A stretch of DNA of 64,000 nt from Yinghuangia seranimata (GTDB lineage: Bacteria; Actinomycetota; Actinomycetes; Streptomycetales; Streptomycetaceae): NCBI RefSeq assembly GCF_029953285.1, contig NZ_JASAOI010000002.1:310001-374000 (forward strand), given 5' to 3'. The notes beneath the pieces are model-generated. The model searched no databases. It had not been told where the DNA came from and worked only from the letters and a program-made list of their open reading frames with translations. Below are positions 1-9,572 of this stretch, in pieces. The translations under genes were made by a program, and so were the position numbers. Position 1 is the first letter of the stretch. Each line of letters starts with the position of its first letter.

Positions 1-1364
1 TGCGCGCCCGTCGTGTCCATCGTGGGGCCGGGGATGACCTCGGCCCCGTGGCGCAGGGCCACCTGGGCGTAGACGCGCGCGTCGGTGCCCTCAGGCATGC
101 GGATCCACAGCACGGAGCCGCCGTCCGGGGTCTGCCACCGCCACTCCGGGAAGCGCGCCGCGAGCAGTTCGCTCATGGTCGCGAGCCGGGCGCGCCGGAG
201 CTGTTCGCGTTCCGGCGCGAGGGCGGGGAGCCCGGGCAGCAGCCGGGCCGCGAGGGCCTGGTCGAGCAGCGGGCTGCCGAGGTCGTTCAGTGCCTTGAGT
301 CGGGCCAGCCTGGCGACGGTGTCCTTAGGCGCGCGGATCCAGCCGATGCGGAGGCCGGGCCACACCGCCTTGGCGAGCGAACCCACCGTCAGTACCGTCG
401 CCCCGGTCGGATACGCGGCGATCGGGGGCGGCATGTCCTTGGGCGCCAGCGCCGCCGCGTGGGCGCTGTCCTCGAGGACCGGGAGGCGGTGCTCGGCGGC
501 GAGTTCGGCCACCCGGCGGCGGCGCCCGGCGGACATCAGGGTGCCGGTCGGGTTGTGGTAGGTCGGCATGACGTACAGCAACGCCGGTTTGTGCGCGGCG
601 AGTTCCGCCGCAAGCCGGTCGATCCTGATGCCGTCCGAGTCGAGTCCGACCCCGACCAGCCGTGACCCCGCCGCCCGGAACACGTCCAGACAGCCCGGCC
701 AGCCCGGCGACTCCACGACCGTCGTGGAGCCGCGCCCCAGGTACAGCTGCGCGACGAGCGTGACGGCCTGCGTCGCCCCGGTCGTCACCACCACCTGGTC
801 GGCGTCCGTCGGCAGCCCGTGCGCGGTGTGGTGGGCGGCGACGGCCGTACGCAGCGCGGGCAGGCCCGCCGGGTGGTAGCCCACGTCGCCGAGCAGCGCG
901 GGCAGGTCGTCGGCCACCAGGTCGAGCAGCGCCCGCCCCAGGTCGGGCCCGCCCGGCTCGGCCGCCTGGCCCAGGGAGATGACGTTCGGCGGCTGCGCCA
1001 CGAGCCGCTGGATCACCGCCGTGGCCTGCCCGCCGCGCACCCGGCCGTCCGCCGGGACGCGCGAGGCGGCGGCCGCGTCCGACACCCGGGTCCCGCTGCC
1101 CTGACGCGCCTCGGCCAGACCCGCCCCGCGCAGCGCGTCGTAAGCGGCCACCACCGTCGCCCGGCTGACCGACAGCGCGTCGGCCAGCCGCCGCTCGGCC
1201 GGCAGCCGGTCCCCGGCGCGCAGGTCCCCGACCCGGACGGCGCGCGCCAACGCGCCGCTCAGCCGCCGGTAGAGCGGCCCCTCGCCCGCGCTCCAGTCGC
1301 CCAGCAGGTCGATCAGCCCGGCCGGCTCGGATGTGTCAGGATTCCGGTCCACTTGCCCCTCCAT
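1..1364 (-). CDS. MocR/PdxR-family regulator (GntR HTH + aminotransferase fold), 3' end missing
   Basis: The reverse strand encodes an N-terminal GntR-type winged helix (LPAERRLADALSVSRATVV around residues 53-71) followed by a class I aminotransferase-like domain with the MPTYHNPTG and SLAKAVWPGLRIGW motifs; the Lys of SLAK would bind PLP. This is the MocR architecture, in which PLP or a PLP adduct is normally the effector and the protein acts as a DNA-binding regulator rather than an aminotransferase. The start is ATG 1362-1364. The stop lies beyond the left window edge. It is divergent from the DUF885-LysE pair, with only about 40 bp between starts, so it probably controls that pair (inference). 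Confidence 0.9.
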   Translation of the reverse strand, partial: MEGQVDRNPDTSEPAGLIDLLGDWSAGEGPLYRRLSGALARAVRVGDLRAGDRLPAERRLADALSVSRATVVAAYDALRGAGLAEARQGSGTRVSDAAAASRVPADGRVRGGQATAVIQRLVAQPPNVISLGQAAEPGGPDLGRALLDLVADDLPALLGDVGYHPAGLPALRTAVAAHHTAHGLPTDADQVVVTTGATQAVTLVAQLYLGRGSTTVVESPGWPGCLDVFRAAGSRLVGVGLDSDGIRIDRLAAELAAHKPALLYVMPTYHNPTGTLMSAGRRRRVAELAAEHRLPVLEDSAHAAALAPKDMPPPIAAYPTGATVLTVGSLAKAVWPGLRIGWIRAPKDTVARLARLKALNDLGSPLLDQALAARLLPGLPALAPEREQLRRARLATMSELLAARFPEWRWQTPDGGSVLWIRMPEGTDARVYAQVALRHGAEVIPGPTMDTTGA

Positions 1365-1405
1365 TGGCACGGGAGTCCGCGCCGCCGTGGCCCGAGGCTA
1401 ACGGC

Positions 1406-2944
1406 ATGGCATCCGAATACGATCTTGACCCCCGCCTTACGGCGATGTGCGACTTGTCCGTCTTCGCCGCACGCGACAGCGCGGGACTGCACCAGTACGA
1501 CGGCGTCGTCCAGGACCTGTCCCCGGACGGCGTACGACGCGGCCTCGCCGCCCTCGGCGGGCCGGCCGGCACGCAGGCCTACGCCGACCCGCACGACGAG
1601 GCGCACGCCTCGGCCGCCGAGGACGCCCTGCGCGCCCGCTTCGGCGAACTCGAACTGCACCGCAGCAACCCGCTGTGGCACATCGAGAACCTCGACGTGT
1701 CCTGCTACGACCGCGCCTACGCTCCCCAGCCCGAGCGCGACGCCGCCCGCACCGCCCACCTGCGCCTCTGGCCCGACGCCGTGGACGCCGCCATCGAATC
1801 CCTCGACCGCGTCCCCGCACCGCTGGCGGGGGCCACGCTACCCATGGCCATCGGCCTGACCGCCGCCTTCGAACCGGGCGGCGGCCCCATCCACAAGGCC
1901 GCCCAACGCGCCCACGCCCGCCTCGTCGCCCACCTCCTGATCGCCTCAACGGACGGCCCGCCGGACGCCGCACTCGGTGCCCCCGCGCTCGCCCGGCTCC
2001 TCGGCTCGGCCGAGGCCCTCACCGTCGACCTCACCGCGTTGTCGCTCCGCGTCGACGCCGAACGCGACCGCCTCCGCGAACTGCTCGACGAGTCCCTGCG
2101 CGCCATCGACCCCGACGCGCCCACCGCCGAAACCGTCCGCGCGCTCCAGGCGGACCACCCCGACGCCGGCGGCCTGCTGGCCGAGTTCGAGGGACTCGTC
2201 GACGAGGCGATCGCGTGGACCGCCGAACGCGATCTCGTGCCGTATCACGACCTCGAGGTGGACGTCCTGCCCATGCCGGACTCCCAACGCCGGGCACTCG
2301 CAGGCCTGTTCGCGTCCGCCCCGTACGAGCCGGAGACGCCCGCCGCGTTCCGGGTCAGCCTCCCGGGGAGCGCGTGGTCGAAGGCGGAGCGGGACCAGTG
2401 GCTGTCCGGCAGCTTCAACCGCACCCTCATGCCCAACATGGCCATCCACGAGGTCGCCCCCGGACACGCCAGCCACTTCACGGCGCTGCGTCGGGCCGGC
2501 AGCGACGTCCGCCGCACGCTCCACTCCGACGCGTTCATCGAGGGCTGGGCCCACTACTGCGAGGAACTCGCCCTCGAACAGGGCTTCCGCGGCGGCGGGC
2601 CGCGGGTCGCCGTCGCCGTCGCCCAGGACGCGCTGCGCCGCGTCACCCGCTTCGCGTGCGCGATCGGCCTCCACACCGGCAGCATGACGCTGGCCGACGC
2701 GACGGCACGGTTCGTCGACGACGTGTCGCTCTCCGGCCCCGCCGCCGTGCACGAGGCCGAGCGCGGGCTGTTCGACCCCACCTACGGCCGCTACACCTGG
2801 GGCAAGTTCGCCGTCGTCGACCTGCGCGAACAGGCCATGAAGCGCTGGGGCTCCGGCTTCACCCTCCGCCGCTTCCACACCGCCATGTTCGACCTCGGCG
2901 CTCCGCCGCTCGGCCTGCTCCAGACGGCGTTGGAACGCGGATGA
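1406..2944 (+). CDS. DUF885 family protein (putative metallo-hydrolase)
   Basis: A 512-residue protein with the DUF885 hallmark HEVAPGH at about residues 348-354 (HExxPGH, probable metal site) preceded by NRTLMPNMAI, and a second conserved block FIEGWAHYCEELALEQG. The reading frame is open from 1331, but that start would overlap the divergent MocR gene. ATG 1406 follows a gagg ribosome site and leaves room for a promoter. No signal peptide is visible, so it is probably cytoplasmic. DUF885 proteins resemble peptidases or carboxypeptidases, but the substrate is unknown. Its stop overlaps the next start (ATGA), so the exporter downstream is translationally coupled to it. Confidence 0.85.
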   Translation: MASEYDLDPRLTAMCDLSVFAARDSAGLHQYDGVVQDLSPDGVRRGLAALGGPAGTQAYADPHDEAHASAAEDALRARFGELELHRSNPLWHIENLDVSCYDRAYAPQPERDAARTAHLRLWPDAVDAAIESLDRVPAPLAGATLPMAIGLTAAFEPGGGPIHKAAQRAHARLVAHLLIASTDGPPDAALGAPALARLLGSAEALTVDLTALSLRVDAERDRLRELLDESLRAIDPDAPTAETVRALQADHPDAGGLLAEFEGLVDEAIAWTAERDLVPYHDLEVDVLPMPDSQRRALAGLFASAPYEPETPAAFRVSLPGSAWSKAERDQWLSGSFNRTLMPNMAIHEVAPGHASHFTALRRAGSDVRRTLHSDAFIEGWAHYCEELALEQGFRGGGPRVAVAVAQDALRRVTRFACAIGLHTGSMTLADATARFVDDVSLSGPAAVHEAERGLFDPTYGRYTWGKFAVVDLREQAMKRWGSGFTLRRFHTAMFDLGAPPLGLLQTALERG

Positions 2945-3570
2945 CCTCGCTCGCCGCGTTCGTCCTGGCCTCACTGGCGCTGGTCGCCATACCGGGGCCC
3001 AACCTGATCTACATCGTCACGCGCAGCGTGGAGGACGGGCGGCGGGCCGGCATCGTGTCGGCGCTGGGGGTGGAGACCGGGACGCTCGTCCACGTCCTCG
3101 CCGCCGTCGGCGGACTGGCGACCGTCATCGCCGACCACCCGCTGGCCTTCACCCTCCTGCGGTACACCGGGGCGGCCTATCTCGCCTACCTGGGCGTACG
3201 GGCCCTGATGTCGCGGCCGACGGCGGTGGGGGAGGAGGCCGACCCGGCCACTCCTCCCACGCGCCGCCGACTGCGGCGGCTCTACGGCGACGCGGTCCTG
3301 GTCAACCTGTTCAACCCGAAGGTCGTGCTGTTCTTCCTGGCCTTCTTCCCGCAGTTCCTGCCCCGGGACCTGTCGGCAGGCGAGACGCGGGCCCACATGC
3401 TGGTCCTCGGCCTGGTGTTCCTCGCCATCGCGCTCACCCTGGACCTCGGCTACGCGGCGCTGGGCGCGGCCCTCACCGGCACCCTCCGCGGCACCCCACG
3501 CCGCGCCCAGCAGATGGCCTACGTCACCGGCGGGATCTACCTGGGCCTGACCGCACTGGTGTTCGTCTGA
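2941..3570 (+). CDS. LysE/RhtB-family amino-acid exporter
   Basis: A 209-residue integral membrane protein. It begins with the family-typical hydrophobic segment containing AIPGPNLIYIV and carries NLFNPKVVLFFLAFFPQF in the centre, the LysE/RhtB signature, with five to six predicted membrane helices. The start ATG 2941 overlaps the DUF885 stop by 4 bp. Coupling to a putative peptidase under a PLP-binding MocR regulator suggests release and export of an amino acid or amino-acid-like compound. That is inference from context; the substrate is not readable from sequence. Confidence 0.9.
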   Translation: MTSLAAFVLASLALVAIPGPNLIYIVTRSVEDGRRAGIVSALGVETGTLVHVLAAVGGLATVIADHPLAFTLLRYTGAAYLAYLGVRALMSRPTAVGEEADPATPPTRRRLRRLYGDAVLVNLFNPKVVLFFLAFFPQFLPRDLSAGETRAHMLVLGLVFLAIALTLDLGYAALGAALTGTLRGTPRRAQQMAYVTGGIYLGLTALVFV

Positions 3571-3710
3571 CGCCGGACGTCCGACCCGGACACCCGACGC
3601 GCGGCCCCGGCCACGGGGGAGCCGGGCCCGCGCGGCCCTGCCTGGAGCGCGGTCCGCGCCGGCGGGGGACGGTCGTCGCCGCCAGGCGCGACACCGGACG
3701 GTCCGGCCCG

Positions 3711-3935
3711 TTGCGGGAGGCGGCCGCGGCGGCAGGCTTCGCCCCGCACACCGACGAGAACGCGCACGGCGACCGGTCCAACGTGCCGGCGACGTTCACC
3801 GACGTCGACGCCGCCCGTACCGCGCTGCCGGCGGTGGGTGCGCGAGCGCAGCGCGCCGGGCGAAGTCGCCTCCGGCGTGCGGTGGACGCCGACGGCAACC
3901 GCTTCGGCCTCCGAGGTCAGGGCGCGTCCAGTGGG
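3711..3935 (+). pseudogene. possible remnant of a VOC (glyoxalase/bleomycin-resistance fold) protein
   Basis: The frame contains FTDVDAARTALPAVGA and, 21 residues on, VDADGNRFGLRGQ. These resemble the end of a VOC-domain protein, where a 'DVDAARxxL' helix is followed by a DPDGNRFGL strand carrying a metal ligand region. The expected N-terminal half and a good start are absent, and the frame then runs into low-complexity sequence. This is pattern recognition only; it may be coincidence in GC-rich DNA. Confidence 0.3.
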
Positions 3936-4033
3936 ACTCCAGGTCGGGCGCGCGCGTGCCACACGACGGGGCTCATCCGAAGAGATCCACCAGGCACGCC
4001 CTGGCCGCGCGGACCCGGCGGTGCGGGGTCCGG

Positions 4034-4058
4034 GGTGGCGACGGGTTCCGTCGCCACC
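4034..4058. terminator. 11-bp perfect stem-loop, candidate terminator
   Basis: Arms GGTGGCGACGG (4034-4044) and CCGTCGCCACC (4048-4058) enclose a GTT loop. No U-tract follows, as is common in actinomycetes. It lies downstream of both flanking transcription units, which converge on it, so it could serve either direction. Confidence 0.4.
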
Positions 4059-4328
4059 GGTCGGACGCGCCACAGCGGGGCCGGGTTCGGCGGCGGCGAG
4101 GGCGCGCAGCAGGGCGAGGTCGGCGCGGCGCGTCCGGCGTGGTTGGCGGGGGCGCGCGGGTTAATCCCGCGAACCGCCAGTGCCGTGATCTGCGGTGCGC
4201 GGGCCCGGGCGGTCGTCAGCGGCGGTCTGCGCGGCATGCGGCACCTCACGAGCCGTTCCGCGTCGATCGCACTGGCGTTCGTCCAGGCCCGGCGGCGTGC
4301 GGCGGCGCGTGTGCCCCAGCCGTCGTGG

Positions 4329-4541
4329 TTACGTGCCGGAGGGGGCCGGGCCCGCCGCCAGCAGGTTGCCGTAGGCCGCTAGGCATTCGGCGCAGGGCGG
4401 GGCGTCGGCGCCGTCGTCCTGGGCGGTGGTGACGGCCGGCTCGATCGGGAGGCCGCACAACGGTGTGACCGCTCCGGTCGGGGTGATGTGCCAGGCGCGG
4501 GGCTGGGCGTCGCTGCCTGTGTGGAGTCGCATCTCGTGCAT
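4329..4541 (-). CDS. small Cys-rich actinobacterial protein, function unknown
   Basis: A 70-residue protein starting MHEMRLHTG with the pattern H-x(5)-TPLCGLP followed by PPCAECLAAYG. His plus LCG plus CxEC suggests a small metal-binding (zinc-ribbon-like) fold. Short proteins with the same HI-(x)n-LCG-(x)n-CxxC arrangement are common in actinomycetes as regulators or as unassigned proteins next to them. It has its own start and a plausible upstream region on the reverse strand, but no strong ribosome site. I do not know its function. Confidence 0.55.
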   Translation of the reverse strand: MHEMRLHTGSDAQPRAWHITPTGAVTPLCGLPIEPAVTTAQDDGADAPPCAECLAAYGNLLAAGPAPSGT

Positions 4542-4886
4542 CGCCGGCGTCCCTTCCGGTGGAACGGCATACCCATCCGCAGGCTATGCCGGGTCGGCCC
4601 GGTCGGCACCCGCTGGACGGGGCCGTCCGCGTGTCGGCGGGGCGTCACCTGGCCGGCGGATGGTGAACGGTCACCCGTTCGCCGTAGTGGCGGGTCGGTG
4701 GGGGTGGCGTGCGGCGGCGTCGGCACGGTTGGTGTGGGGGCGTTGCGGGGGCGGGCCCAGGGGGTGCGCGAGGTGGCGGCGGACCGGGCGGGTCACCCGT
4801 GCTGGCTAGCCCGGTGCCTGTGCCTTTGCGGGACCTTGCGGCGGTTGTTGGACTGAAATCCTGTTCCGGCACTGGAGGCCCGCGCC
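4542..4886. promoter_or_regulatory. divergent upstream region of the Cys-rich and clp genes, with two dyads
   Basis: This 345-bp non-coding stretch contains two inverted repeats: GGCATA (4566-4571) with TATGCC (4585-4590), and GAACGG-TCAC-CCGTTC (4665-4680), which extends with one G-T pair to 4662-4683. I see no HAIR (HspR), CIRCE (HrcA) or clear ClgR box, so the usual heat-shock operators are not evident. The clp ribosome site ggagg lies about 9 nt before its ATG. Confidence 0.35.
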
Positions 4887-7382
4887 ATGTCCGTCCCCTC
4901 GTACGGCTCCTTCGGCCCGTCCGACCCGTTCGGCGACCTGCTCAACCGGTTCTTCGGCATGTCGCCCGCGGCGTCGCCGCCGGCCGTGCAGCGGGTGCCG
5001 ATCGGCAAGCTGCTGACCGAGTCGGCGCGCGAGCTGCTCGCGCGGGCCTCCGCCAAGGCCGAGGAGGACGGCGGGTCGGACCTGGACACCGAGCACCTGC
5101 TGTGGGCCGCCACGCAGACCGAGCCCACGCGGACCCTGCTGGACAAGGTCGGCGCAGACCCGGACCGGCTCGCGCGCGACCTCGCAGACGTGCTGCCGCG
5201 CGAGGGCGGCGTTCCGTCCGCGCAGCCCGGCCTCACCCCGGCGGCCAAGCGCGTGCTCATCGGCTCGCACGCCCTCTCGCGGGCCTCGGGCGGCACGTAC
5301 GTCGGCGGCGAGCACATCCTCGGCGCGCTGCTCGGCGACCCCGACACCGGCGCGGCCAAGCTGCTCAAGGCCCGCGGCGTCGACACCGACGCGCTGGCCT
5401 CCGGCGTCGCGCGGGTCGCCCGCGGGGAGGGCGCGCCGCAGCCGCCCGAAGAGTCCGACACGCCGACCCTCGACGAGTTCGGCCGCGACCTGACCGAGGA
5501 CGCCCGCGCCGGACGCCTCGACCCCGTGGTCGGCCGCGCCGAGGAGATCGAACAGACCGTCGAGATCCTGTCCCGGCGCAGCAAGAACAACCCGGTGCTC
5601 ATCGGCGAGCCCGGCGTCGGCAAGACCGCGATCGTCGAGGGCCTCGCGCAGCGCATCGTGTCCGGCGACGTCCCGCAGCCGCTCAAGGACAAGCGCGTCG
5701 TCGCGCTCGACCTGCCGGGCCTGGTGGCCGGCTCGAAGTACCGCGGCGAGTTCGAGGAGCGCCTGAAGAAGGTCATCGACGAGGTCAAGGCCGCCGAGCA
5801 CTCCACCATCCTGTTCATCGACGAACTCCACACCGTCGTCGGCGCGGGCGCCGGCGGCGAGGGCGCGATGGACGCCGGGAACATGCTCAAGCCCGCCCTG
5901 GCCCGCGGCGAACTGCACGCGGTCGGCGCGACCACCCTCGACGAGTACCGCAGGTACATCGAGAAGGACGCCGCGCTGGAACGCCGCTTCCAGCCCGTCC
6001 TGATCCCCGAGCCGTCCGTCGACGAGACCATCCAGATCCTCGAAGGGCTGCGCGACGCCTACGAGGCCCACCACCAGGTGCGCTTCACCGACGAGGCGCT
6101 GGTCGCCGCCGCCGAGCTGTCCGACCGCTACATCAGCGACCGGTTCCTGCCCGACAAGGCGATCGACCTGATGGACCAGGCCGGCGCCCGCGTCCGGCTG
6201 GCCTCGTTGGGCCGCAGCACGGCGGAGGCCGACCGCGAGGACGAACTCGCCACGCTGCGGCGCGAGAAGGACGAGGCCGTCGCCGCCGAGGACTTCGAAC
6301 GCGCGGGCGAGATCAAGGGGCGGATCGCCGAGATCGAGGGCACGTCGGCCGGCGTCGAGGAACGCCGCGAGGGCGTCGCCGCGGTGCGGGAGGCCGACAT
6401 CGCCGAGGTGCTGTCCCGCAAGACCGGCATCCCCGTCGCGCAACTGACCCAGAACGAGAAGGAACGCCTCCTCAGGCTCGAGGACGCCCTCCACGAACGG
6501 GTCGTCGGCCAGGACGAGGCCGTCGTCGCCGTCGCCCAGGCGGTGCGCCGCTCACGCGCGGGCATGGGCGACCCGGACCGCCCCGTCGGGTCGTTCCTCT
6601 TCCTCGGCCCCACCGGCGTCGGCAAGACCGAGCTCGCCAAGGCCCTCGCCGGAGTGCTCTTCGGCGACGAGAACCGCATGATCCGCTTCGACATGAGCGA
6701 GTTCCAGGAGAAGCACACCGTCTCCCGGCTCATCGGCGCCCCGCCCGGATACATCGGACACGACGAGGCCGGGCAGCTCACCGAGAAGGTCCGCCGCCAC
6801 CCCTACAGCGTGCTGCTCTTCGACGAGGTCGAGAAGGCCCACCCGGACGTGTTCAACGCACTGCTCCAGGTCCTCGACGACGGCCGCCTGACGGACGCAA
6901 AGGGCCGCACCGTCGACTTCCGCAACACCGTCGTCATCATGACCAGCAACATCGGCGCGCACCGCATCCTCGTCCACCACGGCGACGTCAGCGAGATCCG
7001 CGACGACCTCATGAGCGACCTGCACGCCCGGTTCCCACCGGAGTTCCTCAACCGCATCGACGAGATCATCGTCTTCCACGGCCTCGACAAGGACGACCTC
7101 GCCGAGATCGTCGGCCTGCTGCTCGACGGCAGCCGCCGCCGGCTCCGCGCGCAGAGCCTCGAACTGCGCGTCACCGACGCCGCGAAGGACCTCCTCGTCA
7201 CCCTCGGCCACAAGCCGGAGTTCGGCGCCCGGCCGCTGCGCCGCACGATCCAGACCGAACTCGACAACCGCGTCGCGAACCTGCTGCTCGGCGGGGAGGC
7301 CCTGCCGGGCGACGAGATCGTCGCCGACGCGAAGGACGGCGAGATCGTGTGCTCGATCGGACGGCCGGAGCCCTCGCTCTAG
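4887..7382 (+). CDS. ClpC-like AAA+ ATPase (Clp/Hsp100 family)
   Basis: An 831-residue Hsp100 protein with a Clp N-terminal repeat domain (about 35-180), a first AAA domain with Walker A GEPGVGKT (240-247) and Walker [11 protein letters not shown], a short UVR-type middle region ([20 protein letters not shown], about 466-485), and a second AAA domain with Walker A GPTGVGKT (from about 574). The short UVR linker places it with ClpC rather than ClpB. The tip loop carrying an [LIV]G[FL] tripeptide, which ClpC/ClpA use to dock on ClpP, is not seen after the second Walker B, where the sequence runs [16 protein letters not shown]. It may therefore work as a disaggregase or with another partner (inference). 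It differs from housekeeping ClpC by a Pro/Ser-rich N-terminus beginning [10 protein letters not shown]. Its stop overlaps that of the convergent kinase. Confidence 0.92.
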   Translation: MSVPSYGSFGPSDPFGDLLNRFFGMSPAASPPAVQRVPIGKLLTESARELLARASAKAEEDGGSDLDTEHLLWAATQTEPTRTLLDKVGADPDRLARDLADVLPREGGVPSAQPGLTPAAKRVLIGSHALSRASGGTYVGGEHILGALLGDPDTGAAKLLKARGVDTDALASGVARVARGEGAPQPPEESDTPTLDEFGRDLTEDARAGRLDPVVGRAEEIEQTVEILSRRSKNNPVLIGEPGVGKTAIVEGLAQRIVSGDVPQPLKDKRVVALDLPGLVAGSKYRGEFEERLKKVIDEVKAAEHSTILFIDELHTVVGAGAGGEGAMDAGNMLKPALARGELHAVGATTLDEYRRYIEKDAALERRFQPVLIPEPSVDETIQILEGLRDAYEAHHQVRFTDEALVAAAELSDRYISDRFLPDKAIDLMDQAGARVRLASLGRSTAEADREDELATLRREKDEAVAAEDFERAGEIKGRIAEIEGTSAGVEERREGVAAVREADIAEVLSRKTGIPVAQLTQNEKERLLRLEDALHERVVGQDEAVVAVAQAVRRSRAGMGDPDRPVGSFLFLGPTGVGKTELAKALAGVLFGDENRMIRFDMSEFQEKHTVSRLIGAPPGYIGHDEAGQLTEKVRRHPYSVLLFDEVEKAHPDVFNALLQVLDDGRLTDAKGRTVDFRNTVVIMTSNIGAHRILVHHGDVSEIRDDLMSDLHARFPPEFLNRIDEIIVFHGLDKDDLAEIVGLLLDGSRRRLRAQSLELRVTDAAKDLLVTLGHKPEFGARPLRRTIQTELDNRVANLLLGGEALPGDEIVADAKDGEIVCSIGRPEPSL

Positions 7383-9346
7383 GCGACCTTCGCGCAGATG
7401 AGGCGGCCGTCCCACGCCGTCCACGAATACGAGTAGTGGTTGGGCACGCTCGGGCACGAACTGGTGGTGGTGCCCGCCGCGTACACCGCGGTGATCTGCA
7501 TGATGTAGTCGAACGCGACCGGTACCTTGTCGGCGCTGCAGTTCCACACGGTCATCAGGTTTGCGGAACCCACCGTGTCGCCCGACTTCTCCGCGAGGAA
7601 GCACTGGCCAGAGCGGAACTGGCGTTCCACGCACAGGGCGGTCGTCGATATGTCGTCGTTGACGTGCCACCACACCGACTGCCCTGCGCCGGCCGCACAC
7701 GCGCCCGAGCTCGAACGGACGGACGAGACGCGCAGGTACGCGTTCGCGCCGCCGCAGCTGACGTCGTTCGGGACGCTGCTGCTCCACTTGCCGTAGCCGT
7801 CCGAGTAGGCGTCGAGGCAGTCGCCCGCGGAGATTGCGGCGAACGCCTTGTCCTCGGAACTCTGGGTGCGGGCGGGGGTGGTGCGGGGGGCGGCGCCGCC
7901 GCCGCTGGTGCTGCTGCTGCCTCCGCTGCTGCCGCTCCCGCCGGTGCCGTAGGCGTTGCTGCCGGACGACGAACTGCCGGACGTGGAGCTGCCGGAGGTG
8001 GAGCCGCCGGACGTGGAGCCGCCGCTGGTCAGGCCGGAGCTGGCGTAGCTGTAGGGCGACCGCGTGGACGAGGTGTTGCTCTTGTTGCTGTCGTCGCCAC
8101 GGCTCCAGGGGTGCCAGATGACGAGCCCGATGACGGCGAGGATCACGAGCATGACGCCCCAGCCGTCGTCGGACTTGTTCTTCGGCGGTTCGGTTTTTTT
8201 CGGCGGTTCCGCCTTCGGGGGCTCCTTCTTCGGCGCTTCGGCCTTCGGTGCCTCCGCCTTCAGCGGCACCCGCTTCGCCGACGCCTTCTTCGCCGCGTCC
8301 TTCTTCGCCGGCTCCTTCTTCGGCGTCTCGTCCTGCTTCGGTGCCCTCTTCTTCGGCTCCGGCGGCTTCCTATCCTGCTTCGGCGGCTTGCCGACACGCG
8401 TCCCCGCCTGCACGGTCTCCATGAACCGCTCGGGGTTGTCGGCCAGTTCGCGGCCGTGCTTGGCGTACTCCTCGATGAGGTCGCTCCACCGGCCCGGCAG
8501 CCAGCGGTCGCCGCCCAGCGACGTCGGCGCGCGGTCGAGGTCGCGGGCGAAGTAGTCGAGGAGGTCGCGCGGTCCGGGGCGGTCGTTGGGGTCGCGCGCC
8601 AGGCACGCGCTGATCAGCGGGTACAGCTCCTGGGGCAGGCCGTCGAGCTGGACGTCGGCGGTCCGCACGTACTCGAGGAGCCGGAACATGTCGCTCTCGT
8701 CGGCGTACGGCGGGCGGCCCACGGCGGTGTAGAACAGCGTGGCGCCCAGCGAGTACACGTCGGACGCCTCGGTGGACGGCTGCCCGACGGACTGCTCGGG
8801 CGAGGTGAACGCGATCGTGCCGAGGGTCAGGGCCGTGCGGGTCATGTCCGTCGCGTGCGAGATCCCGAAGTCGATCAGGCGCGGACCGTTCAGCGGCAGC
8901 AGGATGTTCTGCGGCTTGACGTCGCGGTGCACCACGCCTTCGTCGTGCAGCGCGATCAGCGCGCGGGCCGTCCCGGCGGCCGTCCACCTCACGGCCGACG
9001 CGGGCAACTTCCCGGCGAAACGGACGAGTTCGGTGAGCGGCGGCGCGGCGATGTAGTCGATGGCCATCCACGGCCGGCGGGCGTCCGGGTCGGCGTCGCG
9101 TACGCGCGCCGTGAACGGGCTGTCGACCCGCCGTGCGAGGGCGACTTCGCGGGCGAAGCGCCGCCGGTCGGTGTCGGCGACGTCGCCTTCCGTGAGCAGT
9201 GTCTTGACCGCCGCGAGCGAGCCGTCCGTCGAACGCGCAAGATAGACACGCCCCATGCCGCCCGCGCCGAGCCGGCCGAGCAGTCGGTAGGTGCCGAGTC
9301 GCACCGGATCGGCGGCGTCGAGTGGTGTGATCCCGTTTACGGCCAT
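7379..9346 (-). CDS. membrane Ser/Thr protein kinase (PknB-like) with Cys-rich extracytoplasmic domain
   Basis: A 655-residue protein. Residues about 18-275 form a Hanks-type kinase with glycine loop GRLGAGGMG, ATP-binding Lys48, catalytic HRDVKPQN (140-147) and DFG (159-161). A Lys/Pro/Ala-rich juxtamembrane stretch (about 318-392) precedes one membrane helix (about 397-412), a Ser/Gly/Thr-rich linker, and an external domain with about eight cysteines (510 to the end). It lacks PASTA repeats. The C-terminal domain resembles LppU-type domains found on other actinobacterial kinases and lipoproteins. ATG 9346 follows a gggggca site; an in-frame ATG at 9418 would add 24 non-kinase residues. It converges on clp and the stop codons overlap within CTAG. 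Confidence 0.9.
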   Translation of the reverse strand: MAVNGITPLDAADPVRLGTYRLLGRLGAGGMGRVYLARSTDGSLAAVKTLLTEGDVADTDRRRFAREVALARRVDSPFTARVRDADPDARRPWMAIDYIAAPPLTELVRFAGKLPASAVRWTAAGTARALIALHDEGVVHRDVKPQNILLPLNGPRLIDFGISHATDMTRTALTLGTIAFTSPEQSVGQPSTEASDVYSLGATLFYTAVGRPPYADESDMFRLLEYVRTADVQLDGLPQELYPLISACLARDPNDRPGPRDLLDYFARDLDRAPTSLGGDRWLPGRWSDLIEEYAKHGRELADNPERFMETVQAGTRVGKPPKQDRKPPEPKKRAPKQDETPKKEPAKKDAAKKASAKRVPLKAEAPKAEAPKKEPPKAEPPKKTEPPKNKSDDGWGVMLVILAVIGLVIWHPWSRGDDSNKSNTSSTRSPYSYASSGLTSGGSTSGGSTSGSSTSGSSSSGSNAYGTGGSGSSGGSSSTSGGGAAPRTTPARTQSSEDKAFAAISAGDCLDAYSDGYGKWSSSVPNDVSCGGANAYLRVSSVRSSSGACAAGAGQSVWWHVNDDISTTALCVERQFRSGQCFLAEKSGDTVGSANLMTVWNCSADKVPVAFDYIMQITAVYAAGTTTSSCPSVPNHYSYSWTAWDGRLICAKVA

Positions 9347-9435
9347 GCAGTGTTGCCCCCGTGGTCCATCTACGCCGCGCGACGTCCTGAAACGGTTCTC
9401 CGCGGCGTTGTTCAGCATGTCGGCAACTCGGCGGC

Positions 9436-9455
9436 TGAATCAACGGGTTGATTCA
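9436..9455. promoter_or_regulatory. operator-like palindrome upstream of the kinase gene
   Basis: TGAATCAAC-GG-GTTGATTCA has perfect 9-bp arms and is AT-rich within GC-rich DNA. It lies 90 bp upstream of the kinase start. The size and symmetry fit a dimeric regulator site (MarR- or GntR-like spacing), but no cognate regulator is adjacent. Confidence 0.45.
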
Positions 9456-9572
9456 CTTGATGCGGCGCCCCCTCACCCTGTATGGGGCTCTGGCGATGCG
9501 ACAGGTCACGCCGTCGGCAACACACCGACTTCGCGGTTGGCGTTCGCGGCGGGAACCGGCCATGATTACGAA

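Larger units (their letters stand above)
3571..4328. other. 758-bp stretch without an intact gene
   Basis: No frame on either strand gives a convincing protein. It holds a possible VOC-family remnant near its left end (annotated separately), a strong hairpin at 4034-4058, and a smaller AT-centred dyad with arms CGCGGG and CCCGCG at 4154-4170. Long open frames here are typical GC-rich shadows, with Arg/Pro/Ala-rich composition and no motifs. Confidence 0.6.

Noticed and set aside
3537-4249. Reverse-strand coding frames in the gap after LysE
   Set aside because: Pro/Arg/Ala-rich with no motif, no ribosome site and no conserved pattern.
4662-4683. HAIR or CIRCE heat-shock operator before clp
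   Set aside because: The dyad sequence does not match CTTGAGT-N7-ACTCAAG or the CIRCE repeat.
4709-9451. A 1580-codon forward frame through clp and the kinase
   Set aside because: Arg/Pro/Gly-rich and motif-free; it is the GC-rich shadow of clp (another forward frame) and the reverse-strand kinase, both of which have unmistakable motifs.
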